Position numbers and translations under genes: made by a program
From: an uncultured Bacilli bacterium
Lineage (GTDB): Bacteria > Bacillota_I > Bacilli_A > RF39 > UBA660
Length of the DNA stretch: 36,101 bases
NCBI GenBank assembly: GCA_947624045.1
Contig: CANQIL010000015.1
Span: 1-36,101, forward strand
Direction of reading: 5' to 3'
The notes under the pieces: generated by a model
Told to the model about the DNA's origin: nothing
Database searches by the model: none
Seen by the model: the letters and a program-made list of their open reading frames with translations, nothing else
In this document: positions 15,593 through 24,529 of the stretch, piece by piece
Layout of the letters: each line of letters begins with the position of its first letter
How positions within the stretch are numbered: position 1 is the first letter of the stretch

Positions 15593-15811
15593 ATGAACAG
15601 ACTAAAAGACTTGCGAGAAGATAAAGACCTAAAACAAAGTGATATAGCTAAATTATTAAAAACAACCCAAAATCAATATAGTAGATATGAAACTGGATTA
15701 AGATACATGCCAATATATCATTTAAAAACACTAGCTAAATTTTATAATACTAGTGTTGATTATATTGTTGGTCTTACTAATACTAAAGAACCATATCCTA
15801 GAAATAAGTAA
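15593..15811 (+). CDS. small Cro/CI-type HTH transcriptional regulator, 72 aa
   Basis: An HTH_3 (Cro/CI, XRE) DNA-binding protein. The helix-turn-helix is in LKQSDIAKLLKTTQNQYSRYE (given as LKQSDIAKLL and KTTQNQYSRYE), followed by the usual third part YHLKTLAKFYNTSVDYIVGL. It consists of the DNA-binding domain alone, as in phage repressors and small regulators. I choose the ATG at 15593, with GAGGTG 6 bp upstream; the GTG at 15584 is part of that site. It is divergent from surface protein A, with three related 18-bp operators in between, so it probably controls that gene and itself. It is the only clear plus-strand gene in the window. Confidence 0.9.
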   Translation: MNRLKDLREDKDLKQSDIAKLLKTTQNQYSRYETGLRYMPIYHLKTLAKFYNTSVDYIVGLTNTKEPYPRNK

Positions 15812-15830
15812 TTGCTTATTTCTTTTTTTA
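15801..15830 (+). terminator. terminator of the HTH gene
   Basis: GAAATAAG / CTTATTTC (8 perfect pairs) around TAATTG, followed by seven T. The stop codon of the HTH gene lies in the loop, and the tmk stop codon begins right after the T run. Confidence 0.85.
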
Positions 15831-16499
15831 TTAAATTTCTTTGACAATGTTATAGATTTCTTCATTTATATCTTCAATAGAGCGAATACTTCCATCTTTA
15901 ATACATTCTACTTTATCCCAGTTATATAACTCTGATAATTCTATATAAGCTTTTTCGGCATTTTTTAAGTGTTCTTCAGACTTTTCGGCATCATCTAAGT
16001 TATCTCTGTTTTTACTTAAAATAACGTTATATTCATAAGGGACATGAAGAAAAATAGTTTTATCAGGCTTAGGTAATTGTAGTAACCAGTATTCTAATTT
16101 ATCAATCCATTGATACATATTAAATCTTTCATCTTTATCAGTAATTTTACTACCTTGATGAGCAAGAGATGAAGTTGTATATCGATCTAAAATAACATAG
16201 TAGTCTTCATCTAAATATTTTTTTATCTTATCCATATTATATTTTCTATCGGCAGCATAATAAAGACTGGCAACATGTGAGTCAACATTAACGGCTCCTT
16301 CTTCAAAATAGCTCTTACCTATTTCTTTTTTACCTAAGTAAGCTCCTCCTACTATTTTACCTGTTGGTGTTTCATACATAGGAAAACTAAATTTAATACA
16401 CTTTTTACCAGCAGCTAAAAATCTTTTTTCTAAAAGTGTACTTTGGGTTTCCTTACCAGAACAATCAGTTCCTTCAATAACAATAATTTTTCCAGCCAT
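15831..16499 (-). CDS. tmk: thymidylate (dTMP) kinase, 222 aa
   Basis: Phosphorylates dTMP to dTDP for DNA synthesis. The N-terminus has the P-loop VIEGTDCSGKETQ, and a DRY-type motif occurs in LDRYTTSSLAHQG. The length is typical. The residue after the P-loop Lys is Glu rather than the more usual Thr or Ser, with Thr one position later. This type of P-loop shift occurs in some relatives but is worth noting. The ATG at 16499 follows AAAGGAGG. It is the last gene of the lepA-hemW-HD-tmk run, 35 bp after the HD gene. Other nucleoside monophosphate kinases are less likely because of the DRY motif and gene length. Confidence 0.85.
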   Translation of the reverse strand: MAGKIIVIEGTDCSGKETQSTLLEKRFLAAGKKCIKFSFPMYETPTGKIVGGAYLGKKEIGKSYFEEGAVNVDSHVASLYYAADRKYNMDKIKKYLDEDYYVILDRYTTSSLAHQGSKITDKDERFNMYQWIDKLEYWLLQLPKPDKTIFLHVPYEYNVILSKNRDNLDDAEKSEEHLKNAEKAYIELSELYNWDKVECIKDGSIRSIEDINEEIYNIVKEI

Positions 16500-16534
16500 A
16501 AAGACCTCCTTTATTTAGCAAAAATAAGCAACAA

Positions 16535-17134
16535 TTAAGCGCTTATTTCGTTATTTTTATCAAATGGCAAGATTATACATTTACGTGATGCAAGATAGTC
16601 GCACATATGAACAAAGCTTTGATATTTTGTTTTAGGTTTTTCTAAAACTTCATTACCATTATAATCTGTTGTCCAAACACCCATATGTGTCTTTATAACA
16701 TCACCTAAAAAATCTATTTCAGTTGCTTCTAGTCCTAACTTATCACTATTAGTCTTAATATAATCTTTCATTAAAAGGGGATGGTCAAAACGAGTATATT
16801 TTTCCTTGTCAATTCCTAATTTTAAACCATCATGTAAAATAAGACCCATAATCATTAAATCTTTCTCATCACTTTTATACTTATCACCTATTAAAGGATT
16901 ACTTAACAATTCAAAAGCTATTCTAACAGCAGCCTTAGTATGACGAAGAAGTCCTCCTTCACCACCAGCATATTCTGGATGAAACTTACCAGTAGAAGAT
17001 GCTGGTATTTCAAAAAAATAATCTGGTAATAATTTAACCATTTCACAACAAGCTTTTTTTATTCTATCTGACTTAATATAATCAATTTCTGTTTGTAATA
17101 AACGCACCTTATCTAATTGTACTACTGTAGCCAT
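16535..17134 (-). CDS. HD-domain phosphohydrolase, 199 aa
   Basis: A metal-dependent HD-superfamily hydrolase. GGLLRHTKAAV carries the first His (about 65), ILHDGLKLG the His-Asp pair (about 101-102), and THMGVW a further His (about 151), in line with a complete HD site. It is related in general layout to the HD part of YhaM-type exonucleases but lacks an OB-fold, so the substrate is unassigned (nucleotide or RNA-linked phosphate). The start at 17134 is preceded by TGGAGG and overlaps hemW by 13 bp, so translation is probably coupled. The neighbours tmk and lepA point to housekeeping nucleotide or translation functions. Confidence 0.8.
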   Translation of the reverse strand: MATVVQLDKVRLLQTEIDYIKSDRIKKACCEMVKLLPDYFFEIPASSTGKFHPEYAGGEGGLLRHTKAAVRIAFELLSNPLIGDKYKSDEKDLMIMGLILHDGLKLGIDKEKYTRFDHPLLMKDYIKTNSDKLGLEATEIDFLGDVIKTHMGVWTTDYNGNEVLEKPKTKYQSFVHMCDYLASRKCIILPFDKNNEISA

Positions 17135-18237
17135 TTAACTCTTGCCTCCAAAAATCTTCTAATTATCTCATTACTAATATACCATTTTTCCGAAGAAATG
17201 AAAAGTCTATCTTTTGCTAAAACTAATAATTTGTCTTTTACTAAGTTTTCATAATTAAATAATTCATTTAAATTAACTTGATATTTTTGATAGAATCTTT
17301 CAAAGGAAATACCTTTTTTTAAGCGAAGATTCAAAATAATTTCATAATCAATTTTATCATCAATAGTTAAGACTTCTAAATAATCATTATATTCGCCTTT
17401 TAAGTACTTAGTTATACTTTTCGTATTAGTCATTCTCTTATTATCTATATAAGAACTAGCTCCAAGGCCAAAGCCATAATATTCTTCATTTTCCCAGTAA
17501 CATAAATTATGAATTGATTCATACCCTTCTTTAGCAAAATTACTTATTTCATAATGAATATAGCCTTTTTCTTCCATTCTTTGACAAATATTTTTATACA
17601 TTAAATAATCTAAATCTTCAGAAATGTTTTTAATATTTTTTATTTTTAATTTAGTATGCTCTTCAATAATTAAAGAATAAGTTGAATAATGATTTACATC
17701 AAGACTAAATAAAAAGTCTAAGTCTTTATTTAAAGTAGCCATATTCTCACTAGGCAGTGCATACATTAAATCTAGATTAATATCAAAGTCTAATTTTTTA
17801 GCTAGAGAAATTATTTCTTTTATCTTTTTTATATCATTAGTTCTTTCTAATAATTCTAAGTTTTTCTTATCAATACTTTCAATACCAAAGCTAAGTCTAG
17901 TAACATTGAAATTTTTATATAATTCTAGTTTTTCTTTAGTAATACTTTCAAAATTATTTTCAATAGTAAAGGAACAGTTTTTATCTTTTTTAAATATTTC
18001 TAATATATTAAATAGTCTTTTTAGTTGTTCAAGAGAAAGACAACTAGGAGTACCTCCACCAATATAGATAGACCTAATAAGATCATTTTGATAAAGCTCT
18101 TTTATTTCTTTTTCTAAGCTTTCTAAGTAAGCTTCAACAATTCTTTCATTATAAAACATTTTACAAAAATCACAGTAAGAACATATATTTTCACAAAAAG
18201 GTATATGGATATAGACGCATCTATTTAATTTATTCAT
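17122..18237 (-). CDS. hemW: HemW-like radical SAM protein, 371 aa
   Basis: A radical S-adenosylmethionine enzyme of the HemW/HemN group; HemW proteins are heme chaperones rather than true coproporphyrinogen oxidases. The [4Fe-4S] motif is CENICSYC with Cys 15, 19 and 22, followed by [11 protein letters not shown], the usual SAM-binding GGGTP segment. The length of 371 is typical for HemW and shorter than HemN. It overlaps lepA by 8 bp; the lepA-hemW order is very common in Firmicutes. Whether this organism makes heme is not visible here. The start at 18237 is supported by the overlap and by [15 protein letters not shown] matching family N-termini. Confidence 0.92.
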   Translation of the reverse strand: MNKLNRCVYIHIPFCENICSYCDFCKMFYNERIVEAYLESLEKEIKELYQNDLIRSIYIGGGTPSCLSLEQLKRLFNILEIFKKDKNCSFTIENNFESITKEKLELYKNFNVTRLSFGIESIDKKNLELLERTNDIKKIKEIISLAKKLDFDINLDLMYALPSENMATLNKDLDFLFSLDVNHYSTYSLIIEEHTKLKIKNIKNISEDLDYLMYKNICQRMEEKGYIHYEISNFAKEGYESIHNLCYWENEEYYGFGLGASSYIDNKRMTNTKSITKYLKGEYNDYLEVLTIDDKIDYEIILNLRLKKGISFERFYQKYQVNLNELFNYENLVKDKLLVLAKDRLFISSEKWYISNEIIRRFLEARVKWLQ

Positions 18238-20023
18238 CTTGACTTAAAATGCTCATAAAAGCTTCTTGTGGTAATTCAACATTACCTATTTTTTTCATTC
18301 GTTTCTTACCTTCTTTTTGTTTTTCTAAGAGTTTTTTCTTACGAGTAATATCACCTCCATAACATTTAGCTAAGACATCTTTACGTAGAGCTTTAACAGT
18401 ACTTCTCGCAATTACTTTATTGGAAATACTAGCTTGAATAGGTATTTCAAATAAGGCTCTAGGTATTATTTCTTTTAATTTTTCGACAATAGCTTTACCT
18501 CGATTATAAGCAAAGTCTTTATGGACTATTACACTTAAGGCATCTATTATTTCACCATTTAGTAAAATATCCATCTTAACAAGATTACTTTCTTTATAAC
18601 CAATTACTTCATAATCAAAGGAAGCATAACCTTTAGTTATTGATTTTAGTTTATTAAAAAAGTCATATACTATTTCAGTTAAGGGCATTTCATAATTTAT
18701 ACATACTCTAACGTCATCTAAATAATCAATATTTATAAAACTGCCTCTTTTATTTTGACATAGTTCCATTATGGGACCTATATACGTATTAGGTGTATAA
18801 ATATTTACTTTGACAAATGGTTCTAATATTTTAGATATAGCTTCTTTTTTAGGCATTTTAGTAGGTGACTCAACCATAAGTATATCATTATTATTTAAAA
18901 TAACTTGATAAACAACAGATGGTGAAGTAGCGATTAAGTCGATATTAAATTCTCTATCTACTCTTTCTTCAATTATTTCCATATGAAGAAGTCCTAAAAA
19001 GCCACATCTAAAGCCAAAGCCTAGTGCTTTAGAGGTTTCTGGTTCAAAAGTTAAGGCCGCATCATTTAGTTTTAGTTTTTCTAGAGCTTCTCGTAAGTCT
19101 TCAAATTTAGAAGCATCTATTGGATAAAGGCCACAATAGACCATTGGCTTCATGGGCTTATAACCAGGAAGAGCTTTTGTAGCAGGATTTTTGGCTAGGG
19201 TTATGGTATCGCCTACTAAGACATCGCTTATACTTTTAATTGATGCATAAATATAACCAACTTCACCAGTCTTTAGAGAGTCTACTTGTTTTTCTTTAGG
19301 GGTATTGATAGAAAGACCAATTACTTCATAAGTAGCATTAGTTTCCATCATTTTAATTACATCACCGACGTGTATTTCACCGTCTTTTACTCTAATTGAA
19401 GTTATGATACCTCGATAACTATCAAAAAGACTATCAAAGATCAAGGCTCTTAGAGGAGCAGTTCTATCGCCTTTAGGTGGTTTGATGACTGTTATTATTT
19501 TTTCAAGTAGTTTTTCAATGCCCTCTCCTGTTTTAGCACTAGTCAAAACTATTTCTTCTTTTGAAAAGCCTAGTCCTTCTAATTCTTTTATAGTCTTATC
19601 AACATCAGCATTAGGCAAATCAATTTTATTTATAATGGGAATTATATCTAAGTTATTTTCTAAGGCTAAGTATAAATTCGCAACCGTTTGAGCTTCTATC
19701 CCTTGAGCGGCATCAACTACTAATAAGGCTCCCTCACAAGCCGCAAGACTACGAGATACTTCATAAGAAAAATCGACATGACCGGGAGTATCTATTAGAT
19801 GAAGATAATATTCTTCATTTTGATAAGTATATGTAAGTTGGACAGCATTTAGTTTTATTGTTATGCCTCGTTCTCTTTCTATATCCATATCATCTAACAT
19901 TTGATTTTTTAATTCACGTTTTGAGGTTGCATTAGTTATTTCAAGTATTCTATCAGCTAAGGTACTTTTTCCATGGTCAATATGAGCAATGATACAAAAA
20001 TTACGAATATTTTCTTGTTTCAT
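18230..20023 (-). CDS. lepA: elongation factor 4 (LepA), 597 aa
   Basis: A ribosome-associated GTPase, similar to EF-G, that acts on translating or assembling ribosomes. All G motifs are visible: G1 AHIDHGKS at 13-20, RERGITI (switch I end), DTPGHVD (G3), NKIDLP (G4). The C-terminal LepA-specific domain ends with a basic tail ([20 protein letters not shown]). The length of 597 is typical. The ATG at 20023 is preceded by a modest GGATGTGA. It is first in the operon with hemW, the HD hydrolase and tmk. Two candidate -10 elements are upstream (20118-20123 with TTGACA, and 20044-20049). Confidence 0.97.
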   Translation of the reverse strand: MKQENIRNFCIIAHIDHGKSTLADRILEITNATSKRELKNQMLDDMDIERERGITIKLNAVQLTYTYQNEEYYLHLIDTPGHVDFSYEVSRSLAACEGALLVVDAAQGIEAQTVANLYLALENNLDIIPIINKIDLPNADVDKTIKELEGLGFSKEEIVLTSAKTGEGIEKLLEKIITVIKPPKGDRTAPLRALIFDSLFDSYRGIITSIRVKDGEIHVGDVIKMMETNATYEVIGLSINTPKEKQVDSLKTGEVGYIYASIKSISDVLVGDTITLAKNPATKALPGYKPMKPMVYCGLYPIDASKFEDLREALEKLKLNDAALTFEPETSKALGFGFRCGFLGLLHMEIIEERVDREFNIDLIATSPSVVYQVILNNNDILMVESPTKMPKKEAISKILEPFVKVNIYTPNTYIGPIMELCQNKRGSFINIDYLDDVRVCINYEMPLTEIVYDFFNKLKSITKGYASFDYEVIGYKESNLVKMDILLNGEIIDALSVIVHKDFAYNRGKAIVEKLKEIIPRALFEIPIQASISNKVIARSTVKALRKDVLAKCYGGDITRKKKLLEKQKEGKKRMKKIGNVELPQEAFMSILSQDE

Positions 20024-20117
20024 GAAAAATCACATCCATACTTATTATAAAGCAAATGAGTCCAAAAAAAAAGAAGGAGTTTCAAGCATAGTTAAGAGAT
20101 CCCAAAGTTAGGCCTTA

Positions 20118-20147
20118 GTTATATGCGATTCTTAATTAACTTGTCAA
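20118..20147 (-). promoter_or_regulatory. candidate promoter of the lepA operon
   Basis: The minus strand reads TTGACA (20142-20147), an 18-bp spacer and TATAAC (20118-20123), immediately after the stop codon of surface protein B. A TATAAT at 20044-20049, close to lepA, is a second candidate -10 with a poor -35. The 68 bp between them hold a T-rich run on the minus strand but no convincing hairpin. Confidence 0.55.
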
Positions 20148-20149
20148 GC

Positions 20150-22186
20150 TTATGGAGTTAGGGTTAAACGGGAACCAACATTGGCATACCCTGCACCAGA
20201 AGTGAAATAACTGCCAAAAATTCCTGCTGCAGTGGTATCACCAGATTCCTCGCCACGCCTGGACCAAGGGTATGAGACACTTATATAATTGGACGAATCC
20301 CTATACCAGCCTGATGTTTCTGATAAGGCTTGTCCATGGCATACTCCACCATTACAAGCTTTTAATGAGTTTGATAAGTTTGGATCAAACATCATTGTTT
20401 CCTTTGACGTTCCAATTTTATATAAATTATAATATTTTTCATCAGGAAAATTAAGCTCTTTTGGTGAATTTACAAAATTTTCATAGGTGCCGTTTTGATA
20501 TACTTTTCCGGTAAATCCTGAATTATAAGTAATTGAGTTCCCACTCATTGGTGAATTATCTTCATAATAAGCTAGTACTCCCATTACATATTCCCAAATT
20601 CCTCCAGACATATCATATATTCCTGTTATGTTTCCGGTTGTAGAAGCTCCAGGTCCAGCTTGGCCTTTTCCATCTCCTAATTTAGTCATATTATTATAAG
20701 CATATTGTGATTCAATTGCACTTTCTTGACTTGGTGTTCCATTACTTAAACCCGTTATATATTCACTAGATTTATTTTGATAGATTTCTTTATTTGCTCC
20801 GCTATAATCAGAATTACCATACTTTCCGTATTTGCTTTGAGAAAGGTAGGCAACGGACCCCCATTCATCATTTTTTATCATGTGCAAGTCTCCACTATTT
20901 TTATCAAAGCCATAAACACTTGCATTACTTAGTTGCATACTTCGGGCCATGTAAAAAAAACTACTTACTGTTTGACTGCTTAATGATGTCACTCCTGGTT
21001 TTATTGTGACATTACCTACATTACATTTTGTATCAGTACATACTTGAGTTCCATCAAATGAATTTCCCGTTGTCTCAAATTTGCCGACCCATATACCACT
21101 TCTCTTTTCTCCACCAAAATCAAAGGCTTCATTGGTACGCCAATTTGTTGGAGTATCTCCTGTATATTGAGCAGTTCCTGTTTCAGTTACTTTTGATATG
21201 AATTTTACATCTATTTCACCTGGTAATTCTTGTGATGGATTTTTATTTTCAAAACTAGCCTTACCATAATAATTATTTCCATCTTCACTTTTTATTGTAT
21301 AAGAGTATCTTGGTATCCAGACCCACATTGTATTTATATCGTCCATATTAATTGTTGTTCCTGCTTTGGCATTTTTATAATAATCTCTTGTTTGTTTTCC
21401 CTCTGCTACTACTGTTACAGCATTGGCCCATTGTTGTTTAGAATAATCATACCAATTATTATTTACATTATTTATATCAGCTTTCTTCCACTCACCTGTT
21501 GTATCATCTATTTTATCATAATAGACTGGTATCATATCGCCATTTAATTCCGGTGGATTTGGTATATTATCAACTATAGGTGTAGTTGAACCACTGTCTT
21601 CTCCATTTATAACGCTTTCATAAATAAAAGCTCTATCTAATCCTCCTATTATTACTTCACCTGTAGGCATTTCTGTTGATGAATTTAAGAAAGTTGCTTT
21701 TAAGGTTACTGTTTCTGTTTCTTGTTCATTTAAGACTGGTATAGTAGAAAAATCAGTTGTTCCCTTTATTTGTTCTTTTCCATAATTTACTTCATAAGTA
21801 ACATTCTTTCTTAAAAGATCTTGATCAGCTGAATCACCTAAAAAGGTTAGATTAGAACTTTTACCTGTTACATCAACAAGTTTTGCCGGAATAGTTCCTA
21901 TATTTTTAACTGGAACAGTAAAAGTACAAGAATCCCCTGGCTTATTAAATACTACACTCATACCCTCTATTGAAGTACCACTAACTGTACCTATGCTACA
22001 CTCGGCTGTACCTGTTTTAGTAGTTTCTATTTCACCAGTTAAAAATACTACATCCCATTTAGATTCTACTTTAGCTGTACCATTAATATTTAAATTAGCC
22101 GAAAGTAAAGCATAACCAATTGATAAGCCTAAGACTGCCACGCAAAGACAAGCTATTATAATTAATTTAGTTTTTCTACTATTCAT
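20150..22186 (-). CDS. surface protein B: anchored FGE/C-type-lectin-like protein, phase-variable promoter, 678 aa
   Basis: Closest to protein A: 54 of the first 60 residues agree. It has the same layout, with a membrane segment at about 7-28, a beta-type domain to about 195, and a C-terminal domain with WVWIPRYSYTI and YDMSGGIWEYVMG (524-536). Of the three paralogues this one keeps Trp in the DMxGNVWEW-like motif, which strengthens the formylglycine-generating-enzyme/C-type-lectin assignment. No catalytic cysteines of true FGE could be identified, so ligand binding is more likely than catalysis. The last 52 residues (SYPW..RRG, GIF, SRLTLTP framework) differ strongly from A and C. The promoter spacer contains ten G residues. 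The gene stands alone between the terminator of the 22313 operon and the lepA operon. Confidence 0.8.
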   Translation of the reverse strand: MNSRKTKLIIIACLCVAVLGLSIGYALLSANLNINGTAKVESKWDVVFLTGEIETTKTGTAECSIGTVSGTSIEGMSVVFNKPGDSCTFTVPVKNIGTIPAKLVDVTGKSSNLTFLGDSADQDLLRKNVTYEVNYGKEQIKGTTDFSTIPVLNEQETETVTLKATFLNSSTEMPTGEVIIGGLDRAFIYESVINGEDSGSTTPIVDNIPNPPELNGDMIPVYYDKIDDTTGEWKKADINNVNNNWYDYSKQQWANAVTVVAEGKQTRDYYKNAKAGTTINMDDINTMWVWIPRYSYTIKSEDGNNYYGKASFENKNPSQELPGEIDVKFISKVTETGTAQYTGDTPTNWRTNEAFDFGGEKRSGIWVGKFETTGNSFDGTQVCTDTKCNVGNVTIKPGVTSLSSQTVSSFFYMARSMQLSNASVYGFDKNSGDLHMIKNDEWGSVAYLSQSKYGKYGNSDYSGANKEIYQNKSSEYITGLSNGTPSQESAIESQYAYNNMTKLGDGKGQAGPGASTTGNITGIYDMSGGIWEYVMGVLAYYEDNSPMSGNSITYNSGFTGKVYQNGTYENFVNSPKELNFPDEKYYNLYKIGTSKETMMFDPNLSNSLKACNGGVCHGQALSETSGWYRDSSNYISVSYPWSRRGEESGDTTAAGIFGSYFTSGAGYANVGSRLTLTP
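20153..20308 (-). other. hypervariable C-terminal segment of surface protein B
   Basis: Encodes the last 52 residues, one more than in A and C. The fixed positions PW, RG, GIF and RL.LTP remain, while the residues between them differ from both paralogues. Third-codon-position differences at fixed residues (for example TTT against TTC in GIF) show that part of the divergence is ordinary. Confidence 0.55.
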
Positions 22187-22228
22187 TTTAACACCTTTTT
22201 TCCACTGTTTCTATTTTTATCTAACTAT

Positions 22229-22259
22229 AGCATACCCCCCCCCCATACCGTACTGTCAA
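22229..22259 (-). promoter_or_regulatory. phase-variable promoter of surface protein B with G10 tract
   Basis: The minus strand reads TTGACA (22254-22259), a 19-bp spacer ending in ten consecutive G (22235-22244), and TATGCT (22229-22234); TATAGT at 22224-22229 is an alternative -10 at 24 bp. Loss of two G would give the optimal 17-bp spacing. The same structure is upstream of surface protein C. A homopolymer G tract between -35 and -10 is the known layout of slipped-strand phase variation, as for Neisseria porA. Confidence 0.8.
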
Positions 22260-22296
22260 GAAAAAAAATAAAAAATGTGCAAAAGCTTTACACATT
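22260..22296 (-). terminator. terminator of the addB-to-22313 gene cluster
   Basis: The minus strand has AATGTGTAA / TTGCACATT (9 pairs, one G-U) followed by TTTTTATTTTTTTTC. It directly precedes the -35 of surface protein B, isolating that gene from read-through. Confidence 0.85.
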
Positions 22297-22312
22297 CTTA
22301 AAATTTTATATA

Positions 22313-23203
22313 TTAACTAGTAATAGTACTATTTACAAAATAATAACCATCTTCACCTTTTTTAAACTTATAATTAATAATAGATGCTTTATCATAATAA
22401 TTTGTAATATTAACTGTATTTTGATTTATTGATTCCTCCGTTAGATTAGGAACTGATTCCAAAAGAGAGCTTTTGGCAAAATCTTTGTAAATACTTAAAG
22501 TATAAGTATTATCAGTACCTTTAACTAAATCAGTATAAACAACTCGCTCTTGTAATTCTAGTGTGTCATCTGTTTTTTTAGTAGCCTTTGCTAAGGCAGC
22601 AATATATGGGGAAATTAAATTATTACTCTTTTCACTTACTCCAGTAAATGTTCCTAAAAAAGAATCACTAGTAGCGTCATATTTTAAAGTAGTCATATTA
22701 CTATTATCAATACTATAATCTAAAACTAATTTTACTTCAGAATTTGTATCATATGTAACAGTACTTCCAAAAAACTTTTGCATATATTCGTTTACTGTAT
22801 CATTAGAAATAGAATAAATATTTAGACCATTTTCATCTTTATTACCAGTTGTGATAAAGTCATCTTTAGTAGAAAACATAAAGGCATACATAAATTTCTC
22901 ATCATTTGTAAAGCTTTCTAAACTAACACCAGCCTCTTCGACAAATTTTTTATACCTTTCACCTTGAGGCCCATAAGTTACATAGCTATAGGCTTCTTGA
23001 ACATTACTATCAGTAAGACTAACAACTTCTGATGTAATAGGTGCTTCTGTTTTTTCACCAAAGAAATAATTACTAATTAAAAATACTGATACTCCTGCGA
23101 CTAAAGATACAATAATGACAATGACCATTTTCATACCATTAGACATATTCTTCTTTTTCTTAGGAGTTACTTCTTCAATATCATCACTTATTTTAAAATC
23201 CAT
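22313..23203 (-). CDS. single-pass membrane protein, 296 aa, unknown function
   Basis: The family is not recognised. A charged cytoplasmic N-terminus (TPKKKKN) is followed by one membrane segment at about 26-48 (VIVIIVSLVAGVSVFLISNYFF) and a large outside part. The latter is rich in Asp, Ser, Thr and Tyr and lacks Cys, with alternating patterns that suggest a mixed alpha/beta domain. The start at 23203 follows GAGGTGG. It lies 60 bp downstream of the active M16 peptidase gene and is last before a strong terminator, so it is probably co-transcribed with ymfF/ymfH-like genes. A link to the peptidase pair is possible but only by position. Confidence 0.75.
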   Translation of the reverse strand: MDFKISDDIEEVTPKKKKNMSNGMKMVIVIIVSLVAGVSVFLISNYFFGEKTEAPITSEVVSLTDSNVQEAYSYVTYGPQGERYKKFVEEAGVSLESFTNDEKFMYAFMFSTKDDFITTGNKDENGLNIYSISNDTVNEYMQKFFGSTVTYDTNSEVKLVLDYSIDNSNMTTLKYDATSDSFLGTFTGVSEKSNNLISPYIAALAKATKKTDDTLELQERVVYTDLVKGTDNTYTLSIYKDFAKSSLLESVPNLTEESINQNTVNITNYYDKASIINYKFKKGEDGYYFVNSTITS

Positions 23204-23263
23204 AGGTCCACCTCAATTTTTCTAAATTCATAATATCATAAATTAGAAAAAAAGAAAAGTAAT

Positions 23264-24529
23264 TTACTCTTCTTTGGCTTCCATTTCCACAATACTTTTA
23301 TTTGTAAAGTCTAGCTTTTTAATTAATTTATTTAATTCTTCTAAATCTAGTTTTCTAATTAAATCAATTTTATTAGGAATAACTTTACGATATTTTATTA
23401 AATCATCAAATAAATTACTTACGGTAGCATCAACATTATCAAATATCTTAACTTCGTTTGCGATCCAAACTTTTTTCATACGTTCAAACGATTCTTCACT
23501 AATCACTAAATCTTTAAGTTCATACTCTACTTCTTCTAATAATTTTTTAGTATCAGTAGTAGAAGCCATCATATAAAAGATATGATATTGCTGGTAAGTT
23601 TCCCATTCCATATAAAAGTTATTGATAATCTTTTCATTTCTAACTCTTTCTCTAAATTCTGATGAGCTTCCAAAAAGAATTGTTGTTATCATGTTGAGAT
23701 ATAAATCTAAAGTTATATCATCTATTTTTAAGTTACTTGCATCAATTTTAATACCGATACCTAGCTTATTAACTTTAACATTTCCATAAATTTTATCTTC
23801 ACTTTTCTTAACACTAGCTTCTTCTTTAGGTAATTTTACGGTAGGTAGCTTTTTATCTTTGATAGAGCCAACTTCACTTTTGATTATATTCATAGCTTCA
23901 TCGACATCAAAATTACCTACTACTAAAACAAACATATTACTTGGGGTATAAAAATTATCATAACATAAGTATAAATCATCTTTCGTTATCTTTTGGATAT
24001 CTTTTACTGAGCCACCAATATCAACACGTCTAGGTCCTTTATTATAAACATTTTCTCTTAAGCGCATTTCTAATTGAAAGTCGGGAATATCTTCATACAT
24101 TTTTAATTCTTCGGCAATAATACCTTTTTCTTTTTGAACATTTTCATCGGTATAATAAGGCTTATTTACAAATTGTAATAAGTAACGTAAGTTTTTATTA
24201 AAGTCTTTATTACCATAACAAATATAATGCGTATATTCATAACTTGTCGAAGCATTAGAGCCAGTACCACTTTCTGAAAAGAAAGTAAAAGGGTCAATTC
24301 CATCTTCTTGTTCAAACATTTTATGCTCCAAAAAGTGGGCTATACCATTAGGTACTTTTACTTCTTTTCTATTTACAACAAAAGAAGTTATATCAGCTCC
24401 AAAGTAAGTTCCATAGCTAATAAAATAATTTTTCTTATTCATAAAAGGCAATAAGACAACTTTTAAGCCATTAGCTAAGTCTTCTTCATAACAACTTACA
24501 TCTAATTTTTTTAATTTAATCTCCTTCAT
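23264..24529 (-). CDS. M16-family zinc peptidase, YmfH-like (active-type subunit), 421 aa
   Basis: A pitrilysin-like M16 metallopeptidase. The inverted zinc motif HxxEH is present as HFLEH in GIAHFLEHKMFEQEDG, and the downstream Glu ligand is likely in KGIIAEELKMYED. This is the subunit with the intact site, whereas the overlapping upstream partner lacks it. Such active/inactive pairs (YmfH/YmfF) are common in Firmicutes, where the heterodimer forms a closed chamber for short peptides. The length of 421 is typical. The start overlaps the partner gene by 14 bp, indicating coupled production of the two halves. The physiological substrate is unknown. Confidence 0.9.
   Translation of the reverse strand: MKEIKLKKLDVSCYEEDLANGLKVVLLPFMNKKNYFISYGTYFGADITSFVVNRKEVKVPNGIAHFLEHKMFEQEDGIDPFTFFSESGTGSNASTSYEYTHYICYGNKDFNKNLRYLLQFVNKPYYTDENVQKEKGIIAEELKMYEDIPDFQLEMRLRENVYNKGPRRVDIGGSVKDIQKITKDDLYLCYDNFYTPSNMFVLVVGNFDVDEAMNIIKSEVGSIKDKKLPTVKLPKEEASVKKSEDKIYGNVKVNKLGIGIKIDASNLKIDDITLDLYLNMITTILFGSSSEFRERVRNEKIINNFYMEWETYQQYHIFYMMASTTDTKKLLEEVEYELKDLVISEESFERMKKVWIANEVKIFDNVDATVSNLFDDLIKYRKVIPNKIDLIRKLDLEELNKLIKKLDFTNKSIVEMEAKEE

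Noticed and set aside
20050-20117. Riboswitch or terminator between surface protein B and lepA
   Set aside because: There is a T-rich run on the minus strand, but I could not find a stable stem or a known aptamer pattern before it.
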